A DNA stretch of 51,998 bases from Bacteroidales bacterium (GCA_016936505.1 JAFGXS010000076.1:1-51998), one strand, 5' to 3'; counted from the stretch's first letter, positions 1 through 9,048 are shown. Notes: generated by a model from the letters alone, not told the origin. Translations and numbers: made by a program.

Positions 1-101
1 AATTTCATCAGGGTTTTTTGAATGGACAATTACAGCTTATCTCTCCACAAACCGTTACAGAACTTTATCGCCGGCTTGCGAGCGACCAAATTCTTAAGTA
101 A
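1..101 (+). CDS. 3' end of an unidentified protein gene (partial)
   Basis: Reading from base 3, an open frame runs in from the window edge for 32 codons and stops at TAA 99-101. The residues (FHQGFLNGQLQL, then ISPQTVTELYRRL, ending DQILK) look like an ordinary cytoplasmic C-terminus, with an amphipathic final helix. The other two forward frames are less protein-like. I cannot name the family. A strong terminator about 145 bases downstream fits the end of a transcription unit. It could be part of the neighbouring alpha-glucan locus, but nothing in the visible part shows this. Confidence 0.4.
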   Translation, partial: FHQGFLNGQLQLISPQTVTELYRRLASDQILK

Positions 102-245
102 CCTCAAGAATTCAATGTAAAGATCAATATATTTTGATCCTTTACAACAGTTTTGTATACCAATAATTATATTAGTGCTAACATTTACAGCGAGTTACTT
201 CTGATAGGCTTGTTTAAAACGATTGCATTAATTCTTTTACTTATT

Positions 246-284
246 AAAAAACCTCCTGATTTAGTAGAAATCAGGAGGTTTTTT
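246..284. terminator. bidirectional intrinsic terminator
   Basis: A perfect 17-base inverted repeat (A-tract plus CCTCCTGATTT, five-base loop, AAATCAGGAGG plus T-tract). The A and T tracts let it serve both the rightward partial gene and the leftward lacI-type gene ending at 339. The stretch 102-245 before it holds nothing I recognise. Confidence 0.85.
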
Positions 285-338
285 AATGATTTTAGAGTTT
301 ATTTTGTTTGAAAACGTTGTTCAATAAACTAAGAAATG

Positions 339-1349
339 CTAAACAGTTGTTCCTCTTTCTATCAACTGGGTCTTGATCATTAAATGTTCGGGGGTGTATT
401 CAAAGCTTTCCTGGCGAATTCTTTTCAGCAGAAGTTTAGTTGCATTTCGTCCCATTTCAAATCCAAATTGATCTACAGTTGTTAGTTCAGGATCACAAAT
501 AGAAGCACTGAGGCTATTTTCAAATCCTACGACTTTAAGGTCGTGTGGAATTTTAAGTCCTTGCTGGCGGGCTATCTTCATTGCCCCAAGTGCAGTTATA
601 TCATTAACTGTAAAGAGCCCATCGGGTCTGTCTTTCTTTTTGAAGATACTTCGCGAAATTTTAATCGAGTCGTCATAAGTATCGCATGAGTAAACCAGAT
701 CGTTAGAAAAAGGAACATTGTATTTTTCCAGCGCGTCTTTATAACCTTGCAGTCTGTGCTGTCCAATAAGCAGGTGTTGAGGGGCAGAATAAATTGCGAT
801 TCTCCGGCACCCTTTTTCAAGCAAGTGAGAAACGGCCTGATAAGCTCCATGATAATCGTCAACAGCAACAGTATCGGCATGGAGCGACTTAACAATGCGA
901 TCAAAGAATACAAGTGGGATTTCATTTTCAATAATTTGCTGAAAATGTGAGAAATCCTGAGTTTCTTTTGAAAAAGAAGCAAGTACACCGTCAACACGAT
1001 TTGATAAAATAGTTTGCGTGTTGAGCACTTCTCTCATGTACGATTCATTCGACTGGAAAACCATTACGTTGTAATTGTTTTCGTAAGCTATTTCTTCTAT
1101 TCCATTAATGATGGTAGAGAAAAAATAATGCTGTGTTTCAGGAACCAGAAGACCGATGGTATTGGTTCTGCTGTTTTTCAGGTTTAGTGCAATTAGATTG
1201 GGCTTGTAGCCGAGTAGTTTTGCCAGTTCCTTAACCGCCTCCCTGGTTTTTAAGCTAATGTCAGGGTGATCTTTTAAAGCACGTGACACGGTTGATACCG
1301 AAAGCCCCAATTTTTCGGCAATATCTTTGATGGTTACCTGCTTCTTCAT
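339..1349 (-). CDS. LacI/GalR-family transcriptional regulator
   Basis: A cytoplasmic DNA-binding repressor or activator of 336 residues, the usual length for LacI/GalR proteins. Residues about 5-50 form the LacI helix-turn-helix and hinge (TIKDIAEKLGLSVSTVSRAL, then GYKPN). From about residue 62 (TIGLLVPE) the periplasmic-binding-protein-like sensor domain begins, including FFDRIV and the late motif VVGFENS. It lies downstream of, and on the same strand as, the GH31 and GH13 genes. A terminator at 1551-1581 separates it from them, so it probably has its own promoter. The likely job, by analogy with regulators next to Bacteroidota glycan genes, is control of the alpha-glucan operon; the effector sugar is unknown. 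Confidence 0.9.
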   Translation of the reverse strand: MKKQVTIKDIAEKLGLSVSTVSRALKDHPDISLKTREAVKELAKLLGYKPNLIALNLKNSRTNTIGLLVPETQHYFFSTIINGIEEIAYENNYNVMVFQSNESYMREVLNTQTILSNRVDGVLASFSKETQDFSHFQQIIENEIPLVFFDRIVKSLHADTVAVDDYHGAYQAVSHLLEKGCRRIAIYSAPQHLLIGQHRLQGYKDALEKYNVPFSNDLVYSCDTYDDSIKISRSIFKKKDRPDGLFTVNDITALGAMKIARQQGLKIPHDLKVVGFENSLSASICDPELTTVDQFGFEMGRNATKLLLKRIRQESFEYTPEHLMIKTQLIERGTTV

Positions 1350-1550
1350 TTTGTTTAAATTTTATCTGTTTAATGGGAACACAAAATTCAACTGGTTTTC
1401 AAATAGGCCGTTAGACCGATTGAAATTGTTTTTCTCAGTGAAAAATATGCGTAGTCCTTTCAGTAAACGAAATTAAACTAAAATACTTAATTCAGTACAC
1501 GAGTAGTGAAATATCATAAAAAAAATATTATTACGCAATTGTTAATAATA

Positions 1551-1581
1551 AAAAACCTCATAGAATTTCTATGAGGTTTTT
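1551..1581 (-). terminator. intrinsic terminator after the GH13 gene
   Basis: An inverted repeat CCTCATAGAA / TTCTATGAGG flanked by an A-tract and a T-tract lies 24 bases beyond the stop of the GH13 gene. It separates the glycosidase operon from the regulator gene. I saw no convincing -7 box for the regulator in 1350-1550. Confidence 0.75.
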
Positions 1582-1604
1582 CTGAATTTATATTTTGACG
1601 TAAA

Positions 1605-2993
1605 TTATTTGGTAAGAACCAAATAGCCCCAGGGTTCTAACTTGAAACTTCCTTCACCGTGAAGTTCTGTAGTTTTTCCTGTAAAATAGTTCTTGTAATG
1701 TCCAACTACGTCAACATTTTTCCAGTTGAGCACTTGTTCTTTATCGCTCATATTCAAAACCACAACAACCTGATTGCTTCTTTTTTTACGGTAGAATGCA
1801 AAAACATCCTTGTTTTCCTTTGTCAAAGGAATTAATTTCCCACCTTCCAGCCCATTCCAAAGTGCGTGGTTGTCTTTTTTAAGCCGATTAAGTTGGGTGT
1901 AGAAATTAACGTAAGTATCTTTACTCCAGTCAATTTCATCTTTTGAGAAAAATTTTAAGGCTTTGTTGCTACCGGCTTCTTCACCATTATAAATCAATGG
2001 CATTCCGGGAACTGTGTAATCATAAACTGTGAACATTTCAAATGATTTACCCAGTCTGTCAAAAGCTGTGCCATTCCATGAATTTTCATCGTGGTTACTT
2101 GTGAAGTACATGCGGTAAACGCCTGGGCCGAACTGTTCATCATTCCATTTAAAATATTTCCATACATCAGCAGCCGTTTGTTTGCCTTTGGCTACATCAT
2201 TCATTACATGCAACATTTTCCATGCATAATTCATGTCAAATGCATTCTTCATCAATGCTGTATTGTCTTCATCTTCAGCCAGCATAAATACAGGTTTGAT
2301 TTTATCGAGACTGGCACGGGCTTCGTCCCAGAAACTTACAGGGACCATTCCAGCAACATCGCAACGATAACCATCAACATCAGCATTTTTTACCCAGAAA
2401 TCCATGGCATGAATCATGGCTGCTCTCAGGTCTTTATTATCATAATCCAGTTGGATAACATCTGTCCAATCAAAAGGAGATACAAAGTTTCCCTTTTTGT
2501 CGTGTTTGTACCAATCCGGATGCTCTTTGGCCCAGGGATTGTCCCATGAAGTGTGGTTGGCAACCCAGTCCAGGATGACACGCATTCCTAATTTATGGGC
2601 TTCATTAACCAGGTTTTTCAGATCATCCATTGTACCAAAATCAGGGTTCACAGCTTCATAATTCTGAACCGAATAATAGCTTCCTAAGGGTCCCTTTCTG
2701 TTTTTCTTTCCAATGGGATTGACAGGCATAAGCCATAAAATATCGACGCCCATTTTTTTCAGTTCGGGTAAATGTTTAGCGAAGGCATTAAAAGTACCTT
2801 CGGGTGTATATTGTCTGATGTTTACTTCATATATGTTGGCCTTAATACTCCAGTCAGGATGTTTTACCTGAGAGATTACAGGATCTTTCTTTGTCATTTC
2901 AGCTTTTTTTTGTGTTTGTGCTGCTGCCGGAACTGCCAGAAGCAGCATAAAAATAATAGCCGGCGAAATTATTGAAAAAAATTTGTTTTTCAT
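1605..2993 (-). CDS. GH13 alpha-amylase-family glycoside hydrolase, exported
   Basis: A 462-residue alpha-glucan-active enzyme with a cleavable signal peptide (residues 1 to about 26, ending AVPAAAQ, no lipobox), so periplasmic or otherwise exported. The four GH13 regions are present. Region I is DWVANH (142-147). Region II is GYRCDV with nucleophile Asp212. Region III is MLAED with acid/base Glu240. Region IV is SNHD with Asp302. The C-terminal 80 residues form the usual beta-sandwich and end near VLTK. It starts 13 bases after the GH31 gene, so the two are very likely co-transcribed. Exact specificity (amylase, neopullulanase or oligosaccharide hydrolase) cannot be read from the motifs. Confidence 0.92.
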   Translation of the reverse strand: MKNKFFSIISPAIIFMLLLAVPAAAQTQKKAEMTKKDPVISQVKHPDWSIKANIYEVNIRQYTPEGTFNAFAKHLPELKKMGVDILWLMPVNPIGKKNRKGPLGSYYSVQNYEAVNPDFGTMDDLKNLVNEAHKLGMRVILDWVANHTSWDNPWAKEHPDWYKHDKKGNFVSPFDWTDVIQLDYDNKDLRAAMIHAMDFWVKNADVDGYRCDVAGMVPVSFWDEARASLDKIKPVFMLAEDEDNTALMKNAFDMNYAWKMLHVMNDVAKGKQTAADVWKYFKWNDEQFGPGVYRMYFTSNHDENSWNGTAFDRLGKSFEMFTVYDYTVPGMPLIYNGEEAGSNKALKFFSKDEIDWSKDTYVNFYTQLNRLKKDNHALWNGLEGGKLIPLTKENKDVFAFYRKKRSNQVVVVLNMSDKEQVLNWKNVDVVGHYKNYFTGKTTELHGEGSFKLEPWGYLVLTK

Positions 2994-3006
2994 GATAATA
3001 TGATTT

Positions 3007-5436
3007 TTACCAGGTAATGAATAATTTTTGGGACATATTGGGCAAAGTTATGGAAAAAAGGTCATGAACTGCCTGTTGATATTGTGTCAAATATGATTTT
3101 TTTCCATCATTGTTCACTGAAACTTTATTTTGATTGACTATAAATTTATTTTGGTCTTTTTGGGGGAAACCATGGAACACCAATTTTAAATATCTATAGC
3201 GACTTTTCATATTTCCTTCCGGATCATCAAGGGTTAGTTCTTTTTTTAGTCCGTTAAAACTGATCTTTCTTTTGTAAAAGTCTCCTTTTTCATAATTATA
3301 AGTTGTTCCATCGTCTTCGTAATAGGTAAATTCGTTGTTTACATTTCCATTATAGATGTGAATCTCAAGTGTATCACCTGAATTCTCACTGGTATTTTCT
3401 ACCTGTTTCTGAATGGGGATAATAGCTCCTGCTTTTACATAAACAGGGAGTTCATTAAGTGGGCTGGGAACTAATTTTTGTTCAGATCCTGTGATTTTCT
3501 CATCTGTATAGAAAGAATACCATTCTCCTTCGGGAAAATAAGCATTCAGTGCCATTTGTGTGCTCCTGGCGGGAATAATTAATAACGAGGCCCCAAAAAG
3601 ATATTGATTATCAAATTCAGGATTATAAATGTTGCTGTCGGCTGTGTATTCAATACTCAGACTTCTTTGAACAGGAAGTCCGGTTTCATGAGCCGTATAA
3701 AACGAGCTGTAAATGTAGGGGAGTAAATTATATCTCAACCTGATAAATCTTGTTGCAACAGTTTCTGCTGCTTCACCATATGACCACGGTTCTGAACGGC
3801 ATGTATTGATAGCTGAGTGTACCCTAAAGAAAGGTGAAAAAGCAGCAATGCTTACCCAGCGTGCGTAAAGGTCAGGTGTTGCATTTCCGCCAAAGCCTCC
3901 GGCATCATAACCTGCATAAGCCACACCTGAAAGCCCAAAGCTATTGACCAGCCTAATGCCTAATAACATGTGGTCATCAGTGGCCTGATTGTCGCCGGTC
4001 CAGATGGCGGTGTAACGCTGCAGTCCTGCATATCCCGAACGGGTCAGAACCAGAGGGCGCTTATTATTTAATAAGTTTTTTACACCCTGAAAAGTTGAAC
4101 GGGCCATTTGCATTCCAAATACATTTTTCCCTTTCAGGTAGCTTACTCCTTTGCCTTCCCAGTCCATTTGAATGACGGGGGGAACTTCTTTTCCCCAGAC
4201 GGCAATTTCGTTCATGTCATTCCAAAAACCGGTAACTCCGTCATCAACCAATCCTTTAAACTGTGTTCCCCACCAGGTTCTTACTTTGGGGTTAGTAAAA
4301 TCCGGAAAGTTGCACCAACCAGGCCAAACTTCTCCGGTGTAGTTGCTGCCATCAGGATATTTGATGAAATAGTTGTATTTTAACCCCTCTTCATAAACAG
4401 AATATCCTTTCTCAACTTTTACACCCGGGTCAACAATGACTGCTGTATGTATGCCCCAGTTTTTTAGTTTGCTGATGAGTTCTTTGGGATGAGAAAAGGC
4501 AACCGGGTTCCAAGTGAATACTTTGTAAGCATCCATGTATCCTATATCAAGATACAGGACGTCCAGCGGAATTTTTTTATCGTGGAAAGTTTGTACCACT
4601 TCCATAACTTCCTTGTCAGGAGTATAACTCCAGCGACTTTGCTGAAAACCCAGTCCCCAGATTGGAGGCATAGACATTCGTCCGGTTAATTCTGTATAGC
4701 TTTTGATGATGTCTTGAACATTATGATGAAAAATGAAGTAATATTCTGTCTGATGGTCGTCCACTGAGAAGTAGGCAAAACGGTTGTTTCCGGCACCAAA
4801 ATTGAAATTGCTTTTGGTCGAATTGTCAACAAAAATCCCGTAAGGCAAATTGTTTTGAATGCCTATGTAAAAAGGGATGGTTGAATATAGCGGATCACTC
4901 CAGTCTTCATAATGCGGATTGTCTGTATTCCAGTTGGTATAATCATTTCCTCTTCTGTTCAGATTTCCTGTTTTTTCACCTAAACCAATAAATTTTTCAT
5001 CATTGAACAACTTTTTAAAGGTGAACATTTTTCCGTCGAGCCAGTAGGCTCCCAAAGCATCATCTTCGTTAATAATTTTTCCTTGTGGAGTCTTAAAAGT
5101 AAACCGCAAAGGAAACTTACTGATTTCAAGAGTTAAAGAGTCGGTTGAGATGATGAAATTATCCTTATTCTCTTTGAATTTATAATGAACCTTTTCGGGT
5201 GACATCACTACCGCGTAGGAGGGAAGCTTTTCTTCGTTTCCTTCCCAAACAGATATCTTCATCATATCAGGAGAGAAAAGAGAAACCTTTGCAGTACCAT
5301 AACTGGTTTTAAAGATAAAAGTCTGGTCTTGTTTTGTCAGGTGTTTGAAATCACCTAAACTTTTTCCCTTGTATTTTTGAGCCATAACCGGGATCGTAAA
5401 TAAAATGGATAATACAATAAAATATAAACGTTTCAT
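3007..5436 (-). CDS. GH31 alpha-glucosidase-family hydrolase, exported
   Basis: A retaining alpha-glycosidase acting on the non-reducing end of alpha-glucans. From the chosen Met it has 809 residues: a signal peptide (KRLYFIVLSILFTIPVMAQ), an N-terminal beta-sandwich with DUF4968-like sequence, a TIM barrel, and C-terminal sandwich plus DUF5110-like domains. The nucleophile is Asp407 in WNDMNE and the acid/base is Asp482 in WTGDN. LDIGYMD is the substrate-binding motif. The frame is open back to a Met at 5493, but that would put 19 residues ahead of the signal peptide and lie upstream of the -7 box at 5479-5486, so I use 5436. It is the first gene of a GH31-GH13 operon. Confidence 0.92.
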   Translation of the reverse strand: MKRLYFIVLSILFTIPVMAQKYKGKSLGDFKHLTKQDQTFIFKTSYGTAKVSLFSPDMMKISVWEGNEEKLPSYAVVMSPEKVHYKFKENKDNFIISTDSLTLEISKFPLRFTFKTPQGKIINEDDALGAYWLDGKMFTFKKLFNDEKFIGLGEKTGNLNRRGNDYTNWNTDNPHYEDWSDPLYSTIPFYIGIQNNLPYGIFVDNSTKSNFNFGAGNNRFAYFSVDDHQTEYYFIFHHNVQDIIKSYTELTGRMSMPPIWGLGFQQSRWSYTPDKEVMEVVQTFHDKKIPLDVLYLDIGYMDAYKVFTWNPVAFSHPKELISKLKNWGIHTAVIVDPGVKVEKGYSVYEEGLKYNYFIKYPDGSNYTGEVWPGWCNFPDFTNPKVRTWWGTQFKGLVDDGVTGFWNDMNEIAVWGKEVPPVIQMDWEGKGVSYLKGKNVFGMQMARSTFQGVKNLLNNKRPLVLTRSGYAGLQRYTAIWTGDNQATDDHMLLGIRLVNSFGLSGVAYAGYDAGGFGGNATPDLYARWVSIAAFSPFFRVHSAINTCRSEPWSYGEAAETVATRFIRLRYNLLPYIYSSFYTAHETGLPVQRSLSIEYTADSNIYNPEFDNQYLFGASLLIIPARSTQMALNAYFPEGEWYSFYTDEKITGSEQKLVPSPLNELPVYVKAGAIIPIQKQVENTSENSGDTLEIHIYNGNVNNEFTYYEDDGTTYNYEKGDFYKRKISFNGLKKELTLDDPEGNMKSRYRYLKLVFHGFPQKDQNKFIVNQNKVSVNNDGKKSYLTQYQQAVHDLFSITLPNMSQKLFITW

Positions 5437-5478
5437 ATGAACATGTTTGGAACACGACATAGGTGCTCGTACGTTGGA

Positions 5479-5486
5479 CAAATATA
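5479..5486 (-). promoter_or_regulatory. -7 promoter box of the GH31-GH13 operon
   Basis: TATATTTG on the minus strand matches the Bacteroidota -7 consensus TAnnTTTG. It predicts a start of transcription near 5472, about 36 bases before the chosen ATG. Confidence 0.55.
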
Positions 5487-5594
5487 CATTCAAAAAAGAA
5501 ACGGAAATTTCTGAATTTATTATTTCAGAGGATAAAGATGGGACTACAATTTTTGGGCAATGATTTTATGAAGTTTTCGTTTTGATGGAAATCT

Positions 5595-5602
5595 TATTTT
5601 TG
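5595..5602 (+). promoter_or_regulatory. -7 promoter box of gldA
   Basis: TATTTTTG matches TAnnTTTG and lies 18 bases before the gldA ATG, giving a very short leader. Confidence 0.5.
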
Positions 5603-5619
5603 TTCACCGATAGAAATAT

Positions 5620-6534
5620 ATGAATGTAATCGAAATAAAAGAGGTTTCTAAATTTTACGGTTCAGAAAAAGCACTGGACAAAGTTTCGCTTTCCGTAAAT
5701 AAAGGCGAGGTAGTCGGATTGTTGGGACCCAATGGAGCAGGTAAATCCACTTTGATGAAACTTTTAACTTCATACCTTCCTCCTGATGAGGGAAGTTTGA
5801 GAGTTAAAGGAATCGATGTACAGCAGGACTCTTTATTTACAAGAAGAATGATTGGATATTTACCAGAGCATAATCCTTTATATCAGGAAATGTATGTAAA
5901 AGAATACCTGTCCTATGTTTTGGGGATTTATAATCTGAACCAGAAAATATCTGATAGAGTTGATGAAATTGTTGAGATGACAGGTCTGAGAGATGTAAGG
6001 TATAAAAAAATTATGCAGTTGTCCAAAGGTTATCGGCAGCGTGTAGGTATTGCACAGGCTTTAATTCATGATCCGGACATTTTGATTCTGGATGAACCGA
6101 CTACCGGTTTGGATCCGAATCAATTGGTTGGTATCAGGAATCTGATTTCTTCACTGGGTGAAACCAAAACGGTATTACTTTCTACCCATATTATGCAGGA
6201 GGTTGAAGCTGTTTGCGGCCGTGTTGTGATTATTAATAAAGGTAAAATTATTGCCGATAAGAATAAGAAAGAGCTTACAGCAGCGATGAACAATCAAAAT
6301 GAGTTTAGGCTTGAACTAAAGGAGAATATTTCAGCATCTGTTCTTGAAGGCATACCCTTTGTTCAGGAGGTTTTTTCAGTATCTGATAATATTTGGACCA
6401 TTACTACTGAAGAAGGTAATGATGTGAGGGAACGGATCTTTCAATATCTGGTTTCTAAAAACCTAAATATTCTTTCCTTTTCGAGATCCGAACAAAATCT
6501 TGAGCAGATTTTCAGGAAACTTACTTCGGATTAA
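5620..6534 (+). CDS. gldA: GldA-like ABC transporter ATP-binding protein
   Basis: A cytoplasmic ATPase subunit of 304 residues. It has Walker A GPNGAGKST (36-44), signature LSKGYRQR (134-141), Walker B ILILDEP (154-160) with DEPTTGLDPNQL, and the H-loop His190 in LSTHIMQEVEA. IGYLPEHNPLY and KGYRQRVG are the wording seen in GldA of gliding Bacteroidota, which works with the permeases GldF and GldG. Neither permease gene is in the window, so the partner is encoded elsewhere, as is common. The C-terminal 80 residues are the less conserved domain of this subfamily. Gliding cannot be inferred, because GldA homologues also occur in non-gliding species. Confidence 0.82.
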   Translation: MNVIEIKEVSKFYGSEKALDKVSLSVNKGEVVGLLGPNGAGKSTLMKLLTSYLPPDEGSLRVKGIDVQQDSLFTRRMIGYLPEHNPLYQEMYVKEYLSYVLGIYNLNQKISDRVDEIVEMTGLRDVRYKKIMQLSKGYRQRVGIAQALIHDPDILILDEPTTGLDPNQLVGIRNLISSLGETKTVLLSTHIMQEVEAVCGRVVIINKGKIIADKNKKELTAAMNNQNEFRLELKENISASVLEGIPFVQEVFSVSDNIWTITTEEGNDVRERIFQYLVSKNLNILSFSRSEQNLEQIFRKLTSD

Positions 6535-6556
6535 TTTCAGTTTCGAGAAGTTTTTG

Positions 6557-6564
6557 TAATTTTG
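6557..6564 (+). promoter_or_regulatory. -7 promoter box of metK
   Basis: TAATTTTG matches TAnnTTTG. Transcription would start near 6571, placing the riboswitch-like element at 6590-6640 inside a leader of about 135 bases. Confidence 0.55.
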
Positions 6565-6589
6565 CGCCCTGTTCTTAATACAATGAACT

Positions 6590-6640
6590 TTGTGGATGGA
6601 TTTGATTGATTGCAACCACGTAAAAAAACTGCTAAACCAA
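6590..6640 (+). promoter_or_regulatory. SAM-II-type riboswitch aptamer upstream of metK
   Basis: The element keeps the conserved blocks of the SAM-II (metA-motif) pseudoknot in the right order: GATTTGA (6599-6605), ATTGCAA (6609-6615), CACGT (6618-6622), an A-rich linker, and GCTAAA (6631-6636). Stem P1 is GTGG (6592-6595) with CCAC (6616-6619), differing from the GC-rich P1 of the classic metX example in a compensatory way. GC 6612-6613 can pair with GC 6631-6632 as the pseudoknot. A run of seven T follows at 6641-6647. It sits in the leader of the SAM synthase gene, which fits feedback by the product. The alignment is from memory, so a covariance-model scan should confirm it. Confidence 0.8.
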
Positions 6641-6705
6641 TTTTTTTCCGGCCAATCATCATTTCTCATCATTCTTTTTGCTTTAAAAATTTAAAATATA
6701 GACTA

Positions 6706-7998
6706 ATGTCCTATTTTTTTACATCGGAGTCAGTCTCCGAAGGCCATCCTGATAAGGTAGCAGATCAGATTTCAGACGCGGTTTTAGATGAAATGTTGCG
6801 TCAGGATCCGGAATCAAAAGTTGCCTGTGAAACTTTGGTAAGTACAGGTTTGGTTGTAATCGCCGGTGAAGTGAAAACCAAAGCATGGGTTGATTTACAA
6901 ACTGTGGCCAGAAAGACCATTGAGAAGATTGGTTACACAGATGCCGAATATCAGTTTGACAATAAATCGTGTGCTGTTATTTCAGCTGTTCACGAGCAAT
7001 CGCCTGATATTAACCAGGGTGTTGTAAGACAGTCTGAAGAAGAGCAGGGTGCAGGTGATCAGGGAATGATGTTTGGCTATGCTACTTCTGAAACAGAAAG
7101 CTATATGCCTTTGACAACCGAACTTGCCCATGACTTACTTTTTGAGTTGGCAGCTATTCGAAAAGCTGGAAAGGTAATGACTTACCTCCGTCCGGATTCA
7201 AAATCACAGGTTACACTTGAGTATGACGATAACGATCAGCCGGTTCGTATTGATACTATTGTTGTGTCGACTCAGCATGATGAGTTTGACAGTGAGAAAG
7301 AAATGCAGGAAACCATTCGGTTGGATATTGAAAAATATTTGATTCCTAAAGTAAAAGAAAAATATGGTGCGTCATTGTTCCAAAGTTACCGTTTACTGGT
7401 GAATCCAACAGGAAAGTTTGTCATAGGCGGACCTCATGGTGATACCGGCCTTACCGGAAGAAAGATTATTGTGGATACTTATGGTGGTCATGGTGCTCAC
7501 GGTGGAGGTGCTTTTTCTGGAAAAGATGCTTCAAAAGTGGATCGTTCTGCAGCTTATGCTGCAAGACATATTGCAAAAAATCTGGTTGCAGCTGAGGTTG
7601 CAGAGAAAGTCTTGGTTCAGGTGGCTTATGCTATTGGAGTAAGTGAGCCTGTTGGTGTTTATGTGAATACTTATGGTACGGCAAAAGTTTATGATGAAAA
7701 TGGCAAGGTTGTTAGTGACGGGAAAATTGCTTCAATTGTTAAAGAAGTTTTTGACTTGAGGCCTTTTGCTATCGTTAAGCGGTTTGGCTTAAAAAACCCG
7801 ATTTTTGAAAAAACAGCTTCGTATGGCCATTTTGGACGGGAAGTATTGGTTTCTGATGAGGAAGTGTATTATGAAGATGCCACTACAAAATTTGTGGAAG
7901 AAAGGAACGGACAGAAAGTTTATCTGAAGAAAGTAAAACACTTTGCCTGGGAAGAGCTGGACTATGTTGAGAAGGTGAAATTAAAATTTAAGATTTAA
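6706..7998 (+). CDS. metK: S-adenosylmethionine synthase
   Basis: Makes S-adenosylmethionine from methionine and ATP in the cytoplasm; 430 residues from the chosen start. The N-terminal signature [20 protein letters not shown] begins at residue 5. The ATP/Mg signature [12 protein letters not shown] (about 241-252), [18 protein letters not shown] and [14 protein letters not shown] follow in family order. The open frame extends back to 6610, but the added 32 residues overlap the riboswitch-like leader and are not family-like, so the ATG at 6706 is used. Regulation is probably through the SAM-II-type element at 6590-6640. Confidence 0.97.
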   Translation: MSYFFTSESVSEGHPDKVADQISDAVLDEMLRQDPESKVACETLVSTGLVVIAGEVKTKAWVDLQTVARKTIEKIGYTDAEYQFDNKSCAVISAVHEQSPDINQGVVRQSEEEQGAGDQGMMFGYATSETESYMPLTTELAHDLLFELAAIRKAGKVMTYLRPDSKSQVTLEYDDNDQPVRIDTIVVSTQHDEFDSEKEMQETIRLDIEKYLIPKVKEKYGASLFQSYRLLVNPTGKFVIGGPHGDTGLTGRKIIVDTYGGHGAHGGGAFSGKDASKVDRSAAYAARHIAKNLVAAEVAEKVLVQVAYAIGVSEPVGVYVNTYGTAKVYDENGKVVSDGKIASIVKEVFDLRPFAIVKRFGLKNPIFEKTASYGHFGREVLVSDEEVYYEDATTKFVEERNGQKVYLKKVKHFAWEELDYVEKVKLKFKI

Positions 7999-8004
7999 TA
8001 AAAG

Positions 8005-8028
8005 AAACCGGTTATACCGGTTTTTTTT
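8005..8028 (+). terminator. intrinsic terminator after metK
   Basis: AAACCGG, a five-base loop, CCGGTTT and a run of T, only 7 bases after the metK stop. It also lies immediately beyond the end of the convergent gene at 8033-8461. Confidence 0.85.
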
Positions 8029-8032
8029 ATGT

Positions 8033-8461
8033 TTAGTTGGCACCTAAAATAATTGCTTTACTTTTTATAAGGTTTCCCTGATAATACAGAGAAAGAAAAT
8101 ACATCCCGCTATTTAAATTACTTATATCGATACTGATCTTTTTTTGATATGAATTTAAATTCAGAATTTTTATTGTTTTACCTGTCAGATCACTAATGGT
8201 GAGTTTTGCAGTTTGGTTAGGCTCTGGTAAGGTAAAATTCATGTTAACAATGTTTTTTACCGGGTTTGGATAAGGATTTGATATCCAGATTTTATTGTTA
8301 GCCTTAAAATTAGCGTTTTGGTCTTGTTTTAACCCAATAGTAAGTGATGTTTGTCCATCTAATGAATCTAATATAGTTTCAGTTTTGGCTTGAGCAGAAA
8401 CACTTGTGCCAGTTAACCCGATTAATAAGGTGAAAAAGTAAGTGTAAAGTTTTATATTCAT
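8033..8461 (-). CDS. small exported protein consisting almost only of a T9SS sorting tail
   Basis: A 142-residue protein with a signal peptide (residues 1 to about 23, ending SVSAQ) and, from about residue 60, a complete type-A T9SS C-terminal sorting domain: NPYPNPV, then LTISDLTGKTIK, ISNLNSGMYFLSLYY, and a final basic KSKAIILG. Only about 35 residues separate signal and tail, so there is no room for a recognisable passenger domain. The family logic predicts export by T9SS and surface attachment or release. It could be the remnant of a larger cargo gene or a genuine mini-protein. It stands alone, convergent with metK. Confidence 0.8.
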   Translation of the reverse strand: MNIKLYTYFFTLLIGLTGTSVSAQAKTETILDSLDGQTSLTIGLKQDQNANFKANNKIWISNPYPNPVKNIVNMNFTLPEPNQTAKLTISDLTGKTIKILNLNSYQKKISIDISNLNSGMYFLSLYYQGNLIKSKAIILGAN

Positions 8462-8585
8462 TTAGTTTTCTTTTTTCTTTACAATGCAAATTTGGTTCCA
8501 ATCCTTAGCTCAATTCGTTAAAATGTTTTAAAAGAACTTTTTTACTCAATTGAATCACCCTATATATTAAGGTGTATTTTTTTGG

Positions 8586-8593
8586 TAGTTTTG
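8586..8593 (+). promoter_or_regulatory. -7 promoter box of the small membrane-protein gene at 8611
   Basis: TAGTTTTG matches TAnnTTTG and lies 17 bases before the ATG at 8611. Confidence 0.5.
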
Positions 8594-8610
8594 TGGCATA
8601 ATCTTAAAGT

Positions 8611-9048
8611 ATGGATAATTCAAGCAGTAAGCAGCCACAAGAAAACCCTATTTTTTTAAAAGTAATGTGCAGCTTAACCTTTCTTGGAAGTGGCTTGTCT
8701 TTTCTTTCTTACATTACTATTTATGTTTTGCACAAGCATTTGGAAATGTTTGTGCATCAATATTCAAATATGAACTGGATGGGAACAAAACTGGATCTTT
8801 CTTTTTTGTTGACTATCAATCCGCTTTATTTCTTATTGATGGGTTTATTTTCTGCATTGGCATTTTCAGGTGCTTTTTATATGTGGCATCTGCGGAAAAT
8901 AGGTTTTCACTTGTATACAATAGCACAAATAGTAATGCTGATTATTCCTAAATTGTTTGTTCCAGATCTTCCTTTCCCTTATTACCCTATGATTATTAGC
9001 GGGTTATTCATTTATTTTTATGGAATGAGTTTGCGTCTAATGCGTTAA
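8611..9048 (+). CDS. small integral membrane protein of unknown function
   Basis: A 145-residue protein that I do not recognise. It has about four hydrophobic segments: roughly residues 18-40 (MCSLTFLGSGLSFLSYITIY), 64-90 (LTINPLYFLLMGLFSALAF), 92-120, and 125-142. The polar N-terminus and a short charged C-terminus (SLRLMR) suggest both ends are cytoplasmic. It is monocistronic: its own -7 box lies just upstream, and the SusC operon promoter follows more than 200 bases later. Its function is not inferable from context. Confidence 0.75.
   Translation: MDNSSSKQPQENPIFLKVMCSLTFLGSGLSFLSYITIYVLHKHLEMFVHQYSNMNWMGTKLDLSFLLTINPLYFLLMGLFSALAFSGAFYMWHLRKIGFHLYTIAQIVMLIIPKLFVPDLPFPYYPMIISGLFIYFYGMSLRLMR

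Noticed and set aside
2091-2549. 152-codon open frame opposite the GH13 gene
   Set aside because: It lies wholly within a well-supported glycosidase on the other strand, and its translation (Ile/Phe/Cys-rich, no domain) is what an antisense shadow looks like.
5437-5493. Longer N-terminus for the GH31 enzyme
   Set aside because: Would place 19 residues before a normal signal peptide and start translation upstream of the likely transcription start.
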